Source: an uncultured Paraprevotella sp. | Lineage (GTDB): Bacteria > Bacteroidota > Bacteroidia > Bacteroidales > Bacteroidaceae | Direction: 5' to 3' | Length of the DNA: 64,000 bases | Assembly: GCA_910586505.1 (NCBI GenBank) | Contig: CAJUGV010000011.1 | Span: 4,864-68,863, forward strand | Notes under the pieces: model-generated | What the model was told of the DNA's origin: nothing | The model's database searches: none | What the model saw: the letters and a program-made list of their open reading frames with translations, nothing else | Translations under genes and position numbers: made by a program | Shown here: in pieces, positions 27,264 to 35,549 of the stretch | Numbering within the stretch: position 1 is the first letter of the stretch | Layout of the letters: every line of letters starts with the position of its first letter

Positions 27264-28757
27264 ATGAGACGATTGCACCCATTTATGCTGGCCGGTACGG
27301 GCAGTGATGTCGGAAAGAGTGTGTTGGCGGCGGCTTTGTGCCGTATTCTTCTGCAGGACGGATATCATCCTGCTCCTTTCAAGGCGCAGAACATGTCGCT
27401 TAACTCTTATGCCACTCCCGAGGGATTGGAGATCGGGCGGGCGCAGGCTGTGCAGGCAGAGGCTGCCGGCATACCCTGCCATACCGATATGAATCCGGTA
27501 TTGCTAAAACCGAATTCCGACCAAATCTCGCAGGTGGTGCTTAATGGCCGCCCGATAGGAAACAGTTCCGCATACGATTATTTCCGCAGGGGAGGGCGTG
27601 AGGAATTGCGTCTGGCAGTCTGCTCTGCTTTCGACCGTCTTTCAGCCCGTTACCATCCCATTGTGATGGAAGGGGCGGGAAGTATTGCGGAAATCAATTT
27701 GCGCGACCGTGACATAGTGAACATGCCTATGGCCCGTTATGCCGGTGCCGATGTGTTTCTGGTGGCTGATATCGATCGTGGGGGAGTCTTTGCCTCAGCC
27801 TATGGTTCCGTTATGTTGCAGACTCCGGAGGACCGTCGGAGGATAAAAGGTATTATCGTCAATAAGTTCAGAGGCGATATCCGTCTGTTCGAAGAGGGGA
27901 GGAGGCTCATGGAGGAGAAATGCGGGGTGCCGGTACTCGGTGTGATTCCTTATTTCCATCACATACAGATAGAAGAAGAGGATTCGGTAGAACTGGAGCA
28001 GAAGCACTGTCGTGCCGTGTCCGGTAAGGTGAATGTGGCGGTAGTCAAGCTGGTGCATATGTCCAATTTTACGGACTTCGACAGGCTGGAGCGTGATGAG
28101 AGGGTTCATTTGTACTATACCGACCGTCCGGACGAATTGCTGAAAGCCGATATCGTTCTGGTACCCGGCAGTAAGGCTACGATAGACGATCTTCGCGGAC
28201 TATGGCGTACCGGTATGGCGGAAGCGATCATTAAGACGGCAAGTTCAGGAAAAACCGTCATGGGTATCTGCGGCGGTTATCAGATGATGGGAATGGAAGT
28301 AGCCGATCCCGACGGTGTGGAGGGAACTGCATTGCGCACGGACGGGTTAGGCCTTTTGCCTGTGCGTACCGTCATAGGGAGTGAAAAGATCACCCGTCAG
28401 GTGGAATACCGCTTTTGCGGATCGGAGGTCTTGTGCCGGGGATATGAGATTCACATGGGGCATACCGCGGCTGCTGTGGCCAGTGCTCCGGTACCGCCGC
28501 TGAACCGGATGGCAGACGGTACGATGGACGGCTGTTATCTCCACCGTCGTTGCATGGGTACCTATATTCACGGTATTTTAGACAATCCCGCTTTTCTTGA
28601 TTTCCTTTTGGGACCTTATGTCGGTCCTTCCGTTTGTGAACCGGCAGAAGATTATGCGGTGTATAAGAACCGTCAGTACGACCTGCTGGCGGCCCATGTG
28701 CGCAGCCATATGGATATGCAAAAGTTCTACCGTATTCTTTCCTCAGAGGATGTATAG
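27264..28757 (+). CDS. cobQ: Adenosylcobyric acid synthase (glutamine-hydrolysing)
   Basis: 497 residues, cytoplasmic. It amidates adenosylcobyrinic acid a,c-diamide at four side chains to give adenosylcobyric acid in B12 synthesis. The N-terminal dethiobiotin-synthetase-like ATP domain shows GTGSDVGKS (residues 11-19). The C-terminal glutaminase-like domain has the nucleophile Cys (C336 in GICGGYQ) and a His near the end (H436 in YIHGILDN). The frame is open from 27156, but that region contains the promoter, so the ATG at 27264 is used. The gene is also called cbiP. It converges on cbiB: the two 3' ends overlap by 15 bases. Confidence 0.97.
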   Translation: MRRLHPFMLAGTGSDVGKSVLAAALCRILLQDGYHPAPFKAQNMSLNSYATPEGLEIGRAQAVQAEAAGIPCHTDMNPVLLKPNSDQISQVVLNGRPIGNSSAYDYFRRGGREELRLAVCSAFDRLSARYHPIVMEGAGSIAEINLRDRDIVNMPMARYAGADVFLVADIDRGGVFASAYGSVMLQTPEDRRRIKGIIVNKFRGDIRLFEEGRRLMEEKCGVPVLGVIPYFHHIQIEEEDSVELEQKHCRAVSGKVNVAVVKLVHMSNFTDFDRLERDERVHLYYTDRPDELLKADIVLVPGSKATIDDLRGLWRTGMAEAIIKTASSGKTVMGICGGYQMMGMEVADPDGVEGTALRTDGLGLLPVRTVIGSEKITRQVEYRFCGSEVLCRGYEIHMGHTAAAVASAPVPPLNRMADGTMDGCYLHRRCMGTYIHGILDNPAFLDFLLGPYVGPSVCEPAEDYAVYKNRQYDLLAAHVRSHMDMQKFYRILSSEDV

Positions 28758-29714
28758 TATGATTCCCCCCAGTATCATCATGGCTTCCGCATAGCGGTTT
28801 ATCGTCACGGCCAGCCGCATGTCGGCCGTGGTAAGCGCTCTTTCGTTCTTTCCGATATAAGGCTTGAAGCAATATTCTCCGAAATAGTGGTGCGGTCCTC
28901 CGAAGCGGCAGTCCAGAATACCGGCCAGTGCCGCTTCGGGATAACCGGAGTTGGGACTGGCATGTTTTCTGCCGAAATCCCGTATGAACAGCAGTTCGTT
29001 TCTCAGTGTGCGTGCGCTTTGGCGCCTGCAGGGCGGAAGGCACGAGGACAATGCCATGAGCAAGGCTGTCAGCCGGGCGGGCAGATAATTGGCCGCATCG
29101 TCTATCCTTGCGGCTGTGCGTCCGAAGTCAAGGAATCTTTCCGTGCGGTATCCCAGCATCGAATCCATTGTGTTTACCATTTTATAGGTCAGCATGCCCG
29201 GAAGTCCCAGCAGGTAGAGCCAGAACAGCGGGGCAATCACACCGTCGCTCAGGTTTTCTGCCAAAGTCTCCAGTGCGGCGGTCCGCACTTCCCGGTCACT
29301 GAGCCGGCTGGTGTCGCGTCCCACGATGCGGCTCACTTGTTTCCGTCCTTCTTCGATGGAGCGGTCTGCGGCAAGGAATACCATTCTCACCTCACGTATA
29401 AGGGTCGTCCCGGCCAGACAATAGAAGATGAGTATCCCCGTCACGATATAATATAAGTATGTGCCGCCGGCCTCCCATAGTCCGCAGGCTATGCTCAATG
29501 CGGCAAGAGCGAGATGGCTGAGCAGAAATACGCTGCACAATGTGGTTACGGCCCAGAAAGTGCCCTTCTCCCGCCGGTGCGTTCCGCAGTTGGCTTTCTT
29601 TTCGAAGAAACCGATCCAGCGGCCGAAAGCCACAACGGGGTGCGGGAGTCCGGCGGGGTCCCCGGCACAGCGGTCCAGTCCCCAGCCTATCAGTAAAGGT
29701 ATAATGCTATACAT
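28743..29714 (-). CDS. cbiB: Adenosylcobinamide-phosphate synthase CbiB
   Basis: 323-residue inner-membrane protein that attaches aminopropanol phosphate to cobyric acid. The N-terminal motif GDPAGLPHPVVAFGRWIGF and the segment NLSDGVIAPLFWLYLLGLPG are typical of CbiB, with four to five hydrophobic segments (about 54-76, 84-105, 160-178, 212-228 and the C-terminus). It is the second gene of a - strand pair, 9 bases downstream of the cobD-like gene that makes its substrate. The gene is called cobD in the Pseudomonas nomenclature. Confidence 0.96.
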   Translation of the reverse strand: MYSIIPLLIGWGLDRCAGDPAGLPHPVVAFGRWIGFFEKKANCGTHRREKGTFWAVTTLCSVFLLSHLALAALSIACGLWEAGGTYLYYIVTGILIFYCLAGTTLIREVRMVFLAADRSIEEGRKQVSRIVGRDTSRLSDREVRTAALETLAENLSDGVIAPLFWLYLLGLPGMLTYKMVNTMDSMLGYRTERFLDFGRTAARIDDAANYLPARLTALLMALSSCLPPCRRQSARTLRNELLFIRDFGRKHASPNSGYPEAALAGILDCRFGGPHHYFGEYCFKPYIGKNERALTTADMRLAVTINRYAEAMMILGGIILYIL

Positions 29715-29723
29715 ATATGTTGA

Positions 29724-30740
29724 TTATACGGAAAACATCCATTCTTCTATGGCGGCCATTAACCGGTCGTTCTCTTCGGGCTGCTGTACGGCGATACGGA
29801 AGTAGCGCCCGTCCAAGCCTTCAAAGTTGCCCGCATCGCGTATAAGCATGCCGTGTGTTTCGGCCAGATAATCCTTTAATGCCGAAGCCTTTCCCATCCG
29901 CAAGCGGGCCAGCAGAAAATGCGTTTGTCCCGGCCATACTTCTGCCATGTGCAGGGCCTCCAGTTTTTCGGCCATGCGTGTGCGTTCCTTTAGCAGATTC
30001 GTCAGGTCCGGGCGGAATTCTTCTTCGTGTTCCGTCAGATAGACTGCCGCTTCGATCGACAGGCAGTCCATCGGCCACGGCATTCTTATCTTGCGGATAC
30101 GTTCTGTCCATTCTTTACGTGCCGTCAGATAACCGATACGCAGTCCCGGTGTGCCGAATCTTTTGGTCAGGGAATGAATCAGGATTACGTTCGGCATGGC
30201 TGCGGCTTCACGGGAAGAGAGCACCCTCTCGGCGGTAAAATCCTCATAGCTCTGGTCGATGACAAATAACACCGACGGGTGCCGCATGACTATTTGTTGC
30301 AGGCCATCATAAGGAATCACGTGCCCCGTGGGATTATTCGGGTTGCAAATCCATACGATGTCTGCCTCTTGCGGCAGGCGGTCGAGCGTATAGATAAATC
30401 TTGTTTGATGACTGTGCAGCCTGCAGGCGTCCGCATATTCCGAAAATGTAGGAGCCAGAATGAATGAGTTTCTTCCGGACAAGGCTTGTGCTATGAGATA
30501 AATGGCTTCGGTTCCCCCGCGTGTCAGGCAGACCGTTTCTGCCGGAAGCCTCATGGCATTTGCCAGCCGGTGTTCCGCCTTTCGGGGCGATGGTTCGGGA
30601 TAAGTGCGGATTTGTTCCATACGGTGTTCCAAATGTCGGAACAGGGGGGTGAGCGACGTATGATGATATACGTTGCTGCTGAAGTTGACAGTGATCGGAT
30701 GGTTATAATTGTATGCGTCGTCTCCGTGTCCGTAGAGCAT
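29724..30740 (-). CDS. cobD: Threonine-phosphate decarboxylase-like PLP enzyme (CobD type)
   Basis: 338 residues, fold-type I PLP enzyme. Visible are CNPNNPTG (substrate/PLP region, about 132-139) and the PLP lysine K193 in HSLTKRFGTPGLRIGY. It resembles histidinol-phosphate aminotransferase, but the place directly before cbiB points to L-threonine-O-3-phosphate decarboxylase, which makes the aminopropanol phosphate of the nucleotide loop. HisC activity is not excluded by sequence alone. The -7 box is 26 bases upstream. Salmonella naming is used. Confidence 0.88.
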   Translation of the reverse strand: MLYGHGDDAYNYNHPITVNFSSNVYHHTSLTPLFRHLEHRMEQIRTYPEPSPRKAEHRLANAMRLPAETVCLTRGGTEAIYLIAQALSGRNSFILAPTFSEYADACRLHSHQTRFIYTLDRLPQEADIVWICNPNNPTGHVIPYDGLQQIVMRHPSVLFVIDQSYEDFTAERVLSSREAAAMPNVILIHSLTKRFGTPGLRIGYLTARKEWTERIRKIRMPWPMDCLSIEAAVYLTEHEEEFRPDLTNLLKERTRMAEKLEALHMAEVWPGQTHFLLARLRMGKASALKDYLAETHGMLIRDAGNFEGLDGRYFRIAVQQPEENDRLMAAIEEWMFSV

Positions 30741-30765
30741 GGTGATGCTTGGTTTGTTAATGCCG

Positions 30766-30773
30766 CAAAGTTA
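30766..30773 (-). promoter_or_regulatory. -7 box of cobD-cbiB
   Basis: On the minus strand TAACTTTG, an exact TAnnTTTG match, 26 bases before the cobD ATG. It lies just after the terminator of the preceding operon. No clear -33 box is seen. Confidence 0.5.
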
Positions 30774-30798
30774 TAAAAAAGGAGCCGATGTCTTTTCA

Positions 30799-30836
30799 TA
30801 AAAAACGGAAATGTGCGGATAAGTGCACATTTCCGT
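30799..30836 (-). terminator. Terminator of the PD40/beta-barrel operon
   Basis: A 12-bp perfect stem (30805-30816 with 30825-30836, ACGGAAATGTGC and its complement) with an 8-base loop, followed on the minus strand by six T. It lies 25 bases past the stop of the beta-barrel gene. Confidence 0.92.
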
Positions 30837-30860
30837 GATAATAATTATCCTAACTCTCTG

Positions 30861-31529
30861 TTAGAAGTTGTAGCCTACGCGAGCAGAGAAGATACCGCAT
30901 TTTGTCTTGTCTGCAATTTCGTTGAAGTCGAGAGCGTATCCGATTCCGACATTGAATCTATTGATATCCAAAGTGGCACCGATCTGCCAGCCGAACTGGC
31001 AACGGTTCCATTTGCCGTCTTTGCCCACTTCATCTTCATCGAAGAGGTTGTATGTTTCATCAACTGAACCGTCTTCATCACTGTATTCCCATTTGTTCTT
31101 GGCCATCAGGTTTACTCTCAGGTAGAAACCGGTGTAAGGTTTCAGAGCCAACTTATCGTTGATATTTATTTTATATACTACGTTGAGAGGAACAGTCAGA
31201 CCTAATGTGGTAAGCTTCTCATCCAGACTTTCTCCATCATAGCTATAGCTGTCGCTGTAACGTGCGAAGCCCAAGCCCAAACCTGTTTCGAAGAAGAATG
31301 GCAATTTCTTGGCAATGCTGAAAGAATGAACATAACCGATGTTGAAACCATTCATGTCGGGATCTTCAGAACCTTCCCAGTCCTGATTGACAAAGGTGCG
31401 GTCATAAGAGAAGCGGACACCCTTCCATGGAGTTCTGTCTGATGAAGAACCACCGTTTGTAAACTGTGCGAATGAAGCACTTGAACAAGCCAATAACATG
31501 GCGGTTAGTAAACATTTAAACTTTTTCAT
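30861..31529 (-). CDS. Outer-membrane beta-barrel protein (PorT-like)
   Basis: 222 residues. A signal peptide (MKKFKCLLTAMLLACSSASFA) is followed by alternating hydrophobic/polar strands and a C-terminal aromatic residue (RVGYNF), the mark of an outer-membrane beta-barrel. The ATG at 31529 is preferred over a GTG two codons earlier because it begins the usual MKK signal peptide. It is second in an operon with the PD40 protein (40-base gap). The barrel of the divergent operon at 33427 is similar in layout, including the Y-x-G-x-Y-L strand and the acidic loop, so the two are probably paralogues. Function unknown. Confidence 0.85.
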   Translation of the reverse strand: MKKFKCLLTAMLLACSSASFAQFTNGGSSSDRTPWKGVRFSYDRTFVNQDWEGSEDPDMNGFNIGYVHSFSIAKKLPFFFETGLGLGFARYSDSYSYDGESLDEKLTTLGLTVPLNVVYKININDKLALKPYTGFYLRVNLMAKNKWEYSDEDGSVDETYNLFDEDEVGKDGKWNRCQFGWQIGATLDINRFNVGIGYALDFNEIADKTKCGIFSARVGYNF

Positions 31530-31569
31530 AATCACTGATTTTTTTGTTGATAATATAGTTAATTGAACA

Positions 31570-32562
31570 CTAATAGTTAAAGGTCATACGCCAAATGTTG
31601 GCTTTGGCTTCTTTATTCCCCCGTTGGGAGACGAAATAGATGTAGCGCCCGTCCTTGCTCCATACGGGACTCAGATCGTCGGCCGCATGATAGGTGAGCT
31701 GTGTAAATTCGGTCCCGTCCAACCGGGAAACGAACAAATCCGTATTATAATAAGTGATTTTGCCGTTTTCTATCTTGCTGCTTCCCACGAACAGCAGCCA
31801 TTTTCCGTCCGGTGAGATGGTGGGAGAAGTAAAATTGTGTTCCGGATGCGACACGATACATTCCTCTACGCCCGTGGCATAGTTTATTTTCCATATTTCG
31901 TTGTTCCCGGCAGCATTGGCACGGATACAGATAAAAGCCTGCTCTCCTCTGACCGGATAGGGATTGAACCCCTGGGAATAGTTGGCCAGAAAGTTATTTT
32001 TCATGTCGTGGCTCCAGATGCTGATTCCGTTGTTCTCCTGTCGGGCAAAGAATACCAGTCCCATGTCGGACGAATAGATGGGCGAATAATCCGTATTGCC
32101 ATTGGTGATCTGCCGGCACACGAACCCTTTGTCGGAGGAGGTCTGGAATATCTGGTTGGTTTTTCCGCGGGCTTCCGAGAAGACAATCTGCTTGCCGTCG
32201 GGCGAATAAGAAAAGTCCAGTACGGCCGTGCGGTTGGTCTTTTGTATGGACGAACCCTGTTTGCTTAACTCTTTGATGAAGATATTGGTTGTATTATTGC
32301 GAAACGACAGATAGGCTATTTGAGTGCCGTCTTTCGAAATATCCAATATGCGGTTGGAGAACCATCCGATATTTCGTCCGCTCCGTTTCACTTCGGGCAT
32401 GCACACATAATCTGTGATTTGTGAGATTTGCGTGAAGTCGGTACCGGATTCTTCCGGTACTGAGACTACGGAATAGTCTACTGTTTGGGCCGATATGGAG
32501 CAACAAGCTAAAGCCATGCCGGCGAAGATGCTGTAAAGTCGTGTTCTATGATCCATATACAC
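31570..32562 (-). CDS. Periplasmic PD40/TolB-like beta-propeller protein
   Basis: 330 residues. Signal peptide (hydrophobic LYSIFAGMALACCSISAQ), then repeated blades with the PD40 signature: FSYSPDGKQIVFSEA, SPTISPDGKWLLFVG and SPVWSKDGRYIYFVS. This is the propeller part of TolB without the TolB N-terminal domain, so it is TolB-like only in fold. The start is MYMDHRTR; an ATG two codons later is equally possible. The transcript starts about 95 bases upstream and carries an element shared with the divergent operon. A periplasmic scaffold or sensor role is plausible. Confidence 0.8.
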   Translation of the reverse strand: MYMDHRTRLYSIFAGMALACCSISAQTVDYSVVSVPEESGTDFTQISQITDYVCMPEVKRSGRNIGWFSNRILDISKDGTQIAYLSFRNNTTNIFIKELSKQGSSIQKTNRTAVLDFSYSPDGKQIVFSEARGKTNQIFQTSSDKGFVCRQITNGNTDYSPIYSSDMGLVFFARQENNGISIWSHDMKNNFLANYSQGFNPYPVRGEQAFICIRANAAGNNEIWKINYATGVEECIVSHPEHNFTSPTISPDGKWLLFVGSSKIENGKITYYNTDLFVSRLDGTEFTQLTYHAADDLSPVWSKDGRYIYFVSQRGNKEAKANIWRMTFNY

Positions 32563-32634
32563 CGTCTTTATCGTTGCTTTTTGCTAATGGTTACACCAGT
32601 TTCTAAACCCGGAATCACCATTTCGCGTACTTCT

Positions 32635-32653
32635 TCTCTTCATAAGAGAGCAA
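32635..32653 (-). repeat. 19-bp element, copy 1 (5' UTR of PD40 operon)
   Basis: On the minus strand TTGCTCTCTTATGAAGAGA, within a few bases of the predicted transcription start. The identical 19 bases occur on the plus strand at 32806-32824, in the leader of the divergent operon. Each copy contains a small CTCTT-ATG-AAGAG dyad, so it could be a DNA operator or an RNA hairpin. Confidence 0.75.
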
Positions 32654-32663
32654 TTCTTCCGCA

Positions 32664-32694
32664 CAAAAGTATCTAAAAGTTTGTATTGTACAAA
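32664..32694 (-). promoter_or_regulatory. Promoter of PD40/beta-barrel operon
   Basis: On the minus strand TTTG (32691-32694), 19 bp, TACTTTTG (32664-32671), both matching the Bacteroides consensus. A second possible -7 box, TAATTTTG, overlaps the -33 at 32691-32698. Confidence 0.65.
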
Positions 32695-32770
32695 ATTATC
32701 TTTGAATAAATTTCGTCATAAAGATGAAAAACTTCGCTAATACTTGTTACATTCAATTTAAACGATTTTA

Positions 32771-32777
32771 TACTTTG
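32771..32777 (+). promoter_or_regulatory. Possible -7 box of the 32913 operon
   Basis: TACTTTG, one base short of TAnnTTTG, with TTG at 32744-32746 as a poor -33. A start near 32785 would put the shared 19-bp element about 20 bases into the leader. Confidence 0.3.
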
Positions 32778-32805
32778 CTTATTTATAGTGTGTTGCAGCG
32801 CATGT

Positions 32806-32824
32806 TTGCTCTCTTATGAAGAGA
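32806..32824 (+). repeat. 19-bp element, copy 2 (5' UTR of the 32913 operon)
   Basis: TTGCTCTCTTATGAAGAGA, identical to the minus-strand copy at 32635-32653; the two form a perfect inverted repeat 152 bases apart across the divergent promoter region. The ATG inside is followed by two codons and a stop, so it does not lead a useful peptide here. Confidence 0.75.
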
Positions 32825-32912
32825 TAGCTCGAAAAAGAAAGCTGTTTAGAAGTCGGAGAATTTTTTCGGAATGCAGATTTTGTAACATTTGTTTAACTAA
32901 ATACATGGTAAA

Positions 32913-33392
32913 ATGAGTATATTAAAAAGATTCTTAATCGTGTTCTTGTGCACGCTCGGAGTGACAGTTCGGTCCAATGCCCAGAAAGTAGTGGAGTATC
33001 GTGAGTCTCAGTCGCGTCTTGCCGAGCCCGTGATGGGAGTGTATATCAAACCGCTTGTGGCCGATCTGGAGGTGGACACGATAAAAGGCAAAATCAAGGA
33101 TACATGGGAATTTACGGACAGAGAGGTCAACGCACTGAAAGGAGAAGTGCCCAATCTTCGTGCGCGTGCCTTGTTTTTAAGTACCGACAGGCACCATGCC
33201 GATGTCATTGTGGCGGCTTCTTTCGATATCAAATCGAAGGATGGCGGCACGAGCTATGAGGTGATAGTAATCGGTTATCCTGCCAAGTACAAGAATTGGC
33301 GTACCGCAGTCTCCACCGATAACGACTGGATTCGTAACGAGAAGTTCACGCCGAACGGGACTGCGGCGCAGACACAGGCTATTTCAAAATAA
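32913..33392 (+). CDS. Secreted protein of unknown family
   Basis: 159 residues with a signal peptide (MSILKRFLIVFLCTLGVTVR, cleavage near SNAQ). The mature part has a mixed alpha/beta pattern, with LEVDTIKGKIKDTWEFTDRE, then RARALFLSTDRHHADVIVAAS and VIVIGYPAKYKNW. I do not recognise the family. It has no lipoprotein Cys and no C-terminal barrel signature, so it is probably periplasmic. It is cotranscribed with the outer-membrane barrel gene 34 bases downstream, which suggests an envelope role. Confidence 0.8.
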   Translation: MSILKRFLIVFLCTLGVTVRSNAQKVVEYRESQSRLAEPVMGVYIKPLVADLEVDTIKGKIKDTWEFTDREVNALKGEVPNLRARALFLSTDRHHADVIVAASFDIKSKDGGTSYEVIVIGYPAKYKNWRTAVSTDNDWIRNEKFTPNGTAAQTQAISK

Positions 33393-33426
33393 AACAATAC
33401 AGTAAAATTAAAAATCAAGCAAAGAG

Positions 33427-34083
33427 ATGAAAAAGTTTTTTTCTTTTTTGTGCGCAGCCGTATTGGCTGTGGGGGCACAGGCTCAGTTGGTGACTTCAAG
33501 AAGTGTGAGTACCATTTCTGCACCGAAAGAACCGAGCAGGACGACATGGATGGTACGTCTCGGTGTGGGGTCCAACGGTATGGTTTATTCCGATGCCGAC
33601 GAAGGGCCGGATGCCAAGGTCGGATATTTTCTGGGCTTCGAGTTCAACAAGTCCATCCGTCAGCGCGGTGCTTATTGGGGTATGGACTTTGCTTTGGCCA
33701 GTCGGGGATGGAAGATTTCCAAAGGCGGTTATGAACAGAAACTGGCTGCTCATAACATCCATTGGTCACCGTTTATCTTCGGGTGGAAGATTGCCATTCC
33801 GGATACCAAGTTTTCTATAGACCCGCATATCGGTACCTACCTTGCAGTGGACTATGCGGGCAAGTATACCGGCGAGTATGATGGACAAGACTTGGACGAC
33901 GTGAAGATTGGCGACGCCGAAGGTTATAGCCGTTTCGATGGTGGTCTGAAAGTCGGTGTCGGTGTGTGGTATGCAAAGCGTTACAATCTTGATCTGACTT
34001 ATCAGCGCGGTTTTCTTACCGACAATGAGGATGCCGACGGAGGAACCAGCAACTTCTGGGTGCGCCTGGGCTATGCTTTCTGA
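33427..34083 (+). CDS. Outer-membrane beta-barrel protein
   Basis: 218 residues; signal peptide (MKKFFSFLCAAVLAVGAQA), amphipathic strands and a terminal aromatic (RLGYAF) as in outer-membrane barrels. The second half follows the same plan as the barrel at 30861 (Y/H-x-G-x-YL strand, GEYDGQDLDD-type acidic loop, then GVG and YNLDLTYQRGF strands). The divergent operons therefore each pair a signal-peptide protein with a related barrel. It is followed by a terminator. Confidence 0.85.
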   Translation: MKKFFSFLCAAVLAVGAQAQLVTSRSVSTISAPKEPSRTTWMVRLGVGSNGMVYSDADEGPDAKVGYFLGFEFNKSIRQRGAYWGMDFALASRGWKISKGGYEQKLAAHNIHWSPFIFGWKIAIPDTKFSIDPHIGTYLAVDYAGKYTGEYDGQDLDDVKIGDAEGYSRFDGGLKVGVGVWYAKRYNLDLTYQRGFLTDNEDADGGTSNFWVRLGYAF

Positions 34084-34112
34084 TAGAATCTTATCACGAA
34101 TACATATATTCG

Positions 34113-34145
34113 GGCGGTTTGTACGGATGTACGGACCGCCTTTTT
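34113..34145 (+). terminator. Terminator of the 32913-33427 operon
   Basis: GGCGGT (34113-34118) pairs with ACCGCC (34135-34140) with a further GTAC/GTAC pairing inside, followed by five T. Confidence 0.8.
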
Positions 34146-34147
34146 CG

Positions 34148-34155
34148 TAACTTTG
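34148..34155 (+). promoter_or_regulatory. -7 box of the HAD phosphatase gene
   Basis: TAACTTTG, an exact match, starting two bases after the previous terminator and 39 bases before the ATG. No good -33 box. An AGGAGGG Shine-Dalgarno-like stretch at 34184-34190 lies 4 bases before the ATG. Confidence 0.5.
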
Positions 34156-34194
34156 CCACGGATTTCTAATGTTTAAATAAAAAAGGAGGGAAGA

Positions 34195-34851
34195 ATGCCG
34201 AGAATCACAACGGTTATTTTTGATTTGGACGGGACGCTGCTTAACACGTTGGAAGACCTGGCGGACAGTACGAATTATGCGCTGGCGCAGTATGGCATGC
34301 CGCAGCGTACGATAGAAGAGGTACGTGCGTTTGTGGGAAACGGTGTACGAAAACTGATGGAGAGGGCTGTGCCGGAGGGCACGGATGAAGTACGTTTTGA
34401 AGCGGTGTTCGACTGTTTCAAACGTTATTATGTAGACCATTGCAAGGTGAAGACCGGTCTCTATCCTGGCGTGATGGAGCTGTTGGAGACCTTGAAGGCG
34501 GAGGGATACAAGGTGGCTGTCGTGTCGAACAAACTGCAAGGAGGGGTCGACGAACTTTATCGGTCTTATTTCTCCGATACGGTACAGGTGGCGGTGGGCG
34601 AGCGTGCCGGGGTAAGCCGCAAGCCGGCTCCCGATATGGTGGAGATTGTCTTGCGCGAATTGGGTTCGTCAGCCGGGGAGGCTGTTTATGTGGGCGACTC
34701 CGAAGTGGATGTGGCTACGGCCGCGGGCGCCGGACTGCCGTGCATTTCCGTGTTGTGGGGATTCCGCGACCGCGACTTTCTGAAACAAAACGGGGCTGTC
34801 CGTTTTGCGGACAGCCCGGCCGATGTATGGGTTTTGTTGCGCGAACTTTAG
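34195..34851 (+). CDS. gph: HAD-family phosphatase (phosphoglycolate phosphatase-like)
   Basis: 218 residues, cytoplasmic. All HAD motifs are present: DLDGT with the nucleophile D10 and D12, VVSNK (motif II), the KPAPD lysine (motif III) and VGDSEVD (motif IV). A helical cap of the Gph/PGP subtype lies between motifs I and II. The real substrate cannot be told from sequence; phosphoglycolate or another small phosphate ester is likely. Its 3' end overlaps that of the convergent SIMPL gene by 4 bases. Confidence 0.88.
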   Translation: MPRITTVIFDLDGTLLNTLEDLADSTNYALAQYGMPQRTIEEVRAFVGNGVRKLMERAVPEGTDEVRFEAVFDCFKRYYVDHCKVKTGLYPGVMELLETLKAEGYKVAVVSNKLQGGVDELYRSYFSDTVQVAVGERAGVSRKPAPDMVEIVLRELGSSAGEAVYVGDSEVDVATAAGAGLPCISVLWGFRDRDFLKQNGAVRFADSPADVWVLLREL

Positions 34852-35549
34852 TCTTCGAGCGAGTAGTCGATGGTGGTCACCACGCGCACCCGTTTGATAT
34901 AAGGTGAGTTGGGATCGCGGTCTTCTATCGAGAACTGGCCTTGATAGGCTTTCTGTATGCCGCCTAGTTCGGAATCCGAGTCTTTGGCGAACTTCTCGGC
35001 TGCCGTGCGTGCGTTCTTGGTGGCTTCCTCGATCATTTTAGGTTTGATGTCGTTCAGCCCCGTGTAGTCGTAAGACACATTGCTGCGGTAGTCGCCCGTG
35101 ATGATGGCCACGCCTTGTTTGAGCAGTTCGCTCTGTTCGTTGATGAGGCTTCTCACCAGGTCCACCTGACGCGAGGTGACGGTGATGACGGTGGTCACAT
35201 TGTAGCGGAATGCCGGCGGATTGGAGTTGTAGCGGTCGGCCTGTGCGTCGAAGATTTCCGGTGCGTTCACGCTGATCTCGTTGGCCTTGACGCCTTTTTC
35301 TTTCAGGAAAGCGATGATTTTGGCATTTGTCTGCTTGATTTCGTTGTAAAGGGTGACCATGTCGTTACCCAGCACCTTGTAAGTGAGCGGCCAGGTCACC
35401 TTGTCGGCCTTTACTTCCATTTCGGCCAGTCCTCTGACGGTGACCGTGCGGTTGCGGGATGAAAACTTGCTGAGTCCCTTGCACACGAAGATGCCGCACA
35501 GCATCAGACCTATGGCCAGAATGAAAGCCTCTGTTTTCCAATTCTTCAT
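34848..35549 (-). CDS. SIMPL-domain protein
   Basis: 233 residues. The N-terminal hydrophobic segment (about 8-26, AFILAIGLMLCGIFVCKGL) is a signal anchor, followed by a SIMPL/DUF541 domain (TVRGLAEMEVKADKVTWPLT at the start, then PPAFRYNVTTVITVTSR and RVRVVTTIDYSL). These proteins are known as oxidative-stress-linked or envelope proteins of unclear mechanism. A -7 box, CAAATGTA on the plus strand (35584-35591), lies 35 bases upstream. It stands alone. Confidence 0.85.
   Translation of the reverse strand: MKNWKTEAFILAIGLMLCGIFVCKGLSKFSSRNRTVTVRGLAEMEVKADKVTWPLTYKVLGNDMVTLYNEIKQTNAKIIAFLKEKGVKANEISVNAPEIFDAQADRYNSNPPAFRYNVTTVITVTSRQVDLVRSLINEQSELLKQGVAIITGDYRSNVSYDYTGLNDIKPKMIEEATKNARTAAEKFAKDSDSELGGIQKAYQGQFSIEDRDPNSPYIKRVRVVTTIDYSLED

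Noticed and set aside
30861..34083. Secretion system or fimbrial operon
   Set aside because: Two barrels and two secreted proteins alone do not make up any known secretion or fimbrial apparatus.
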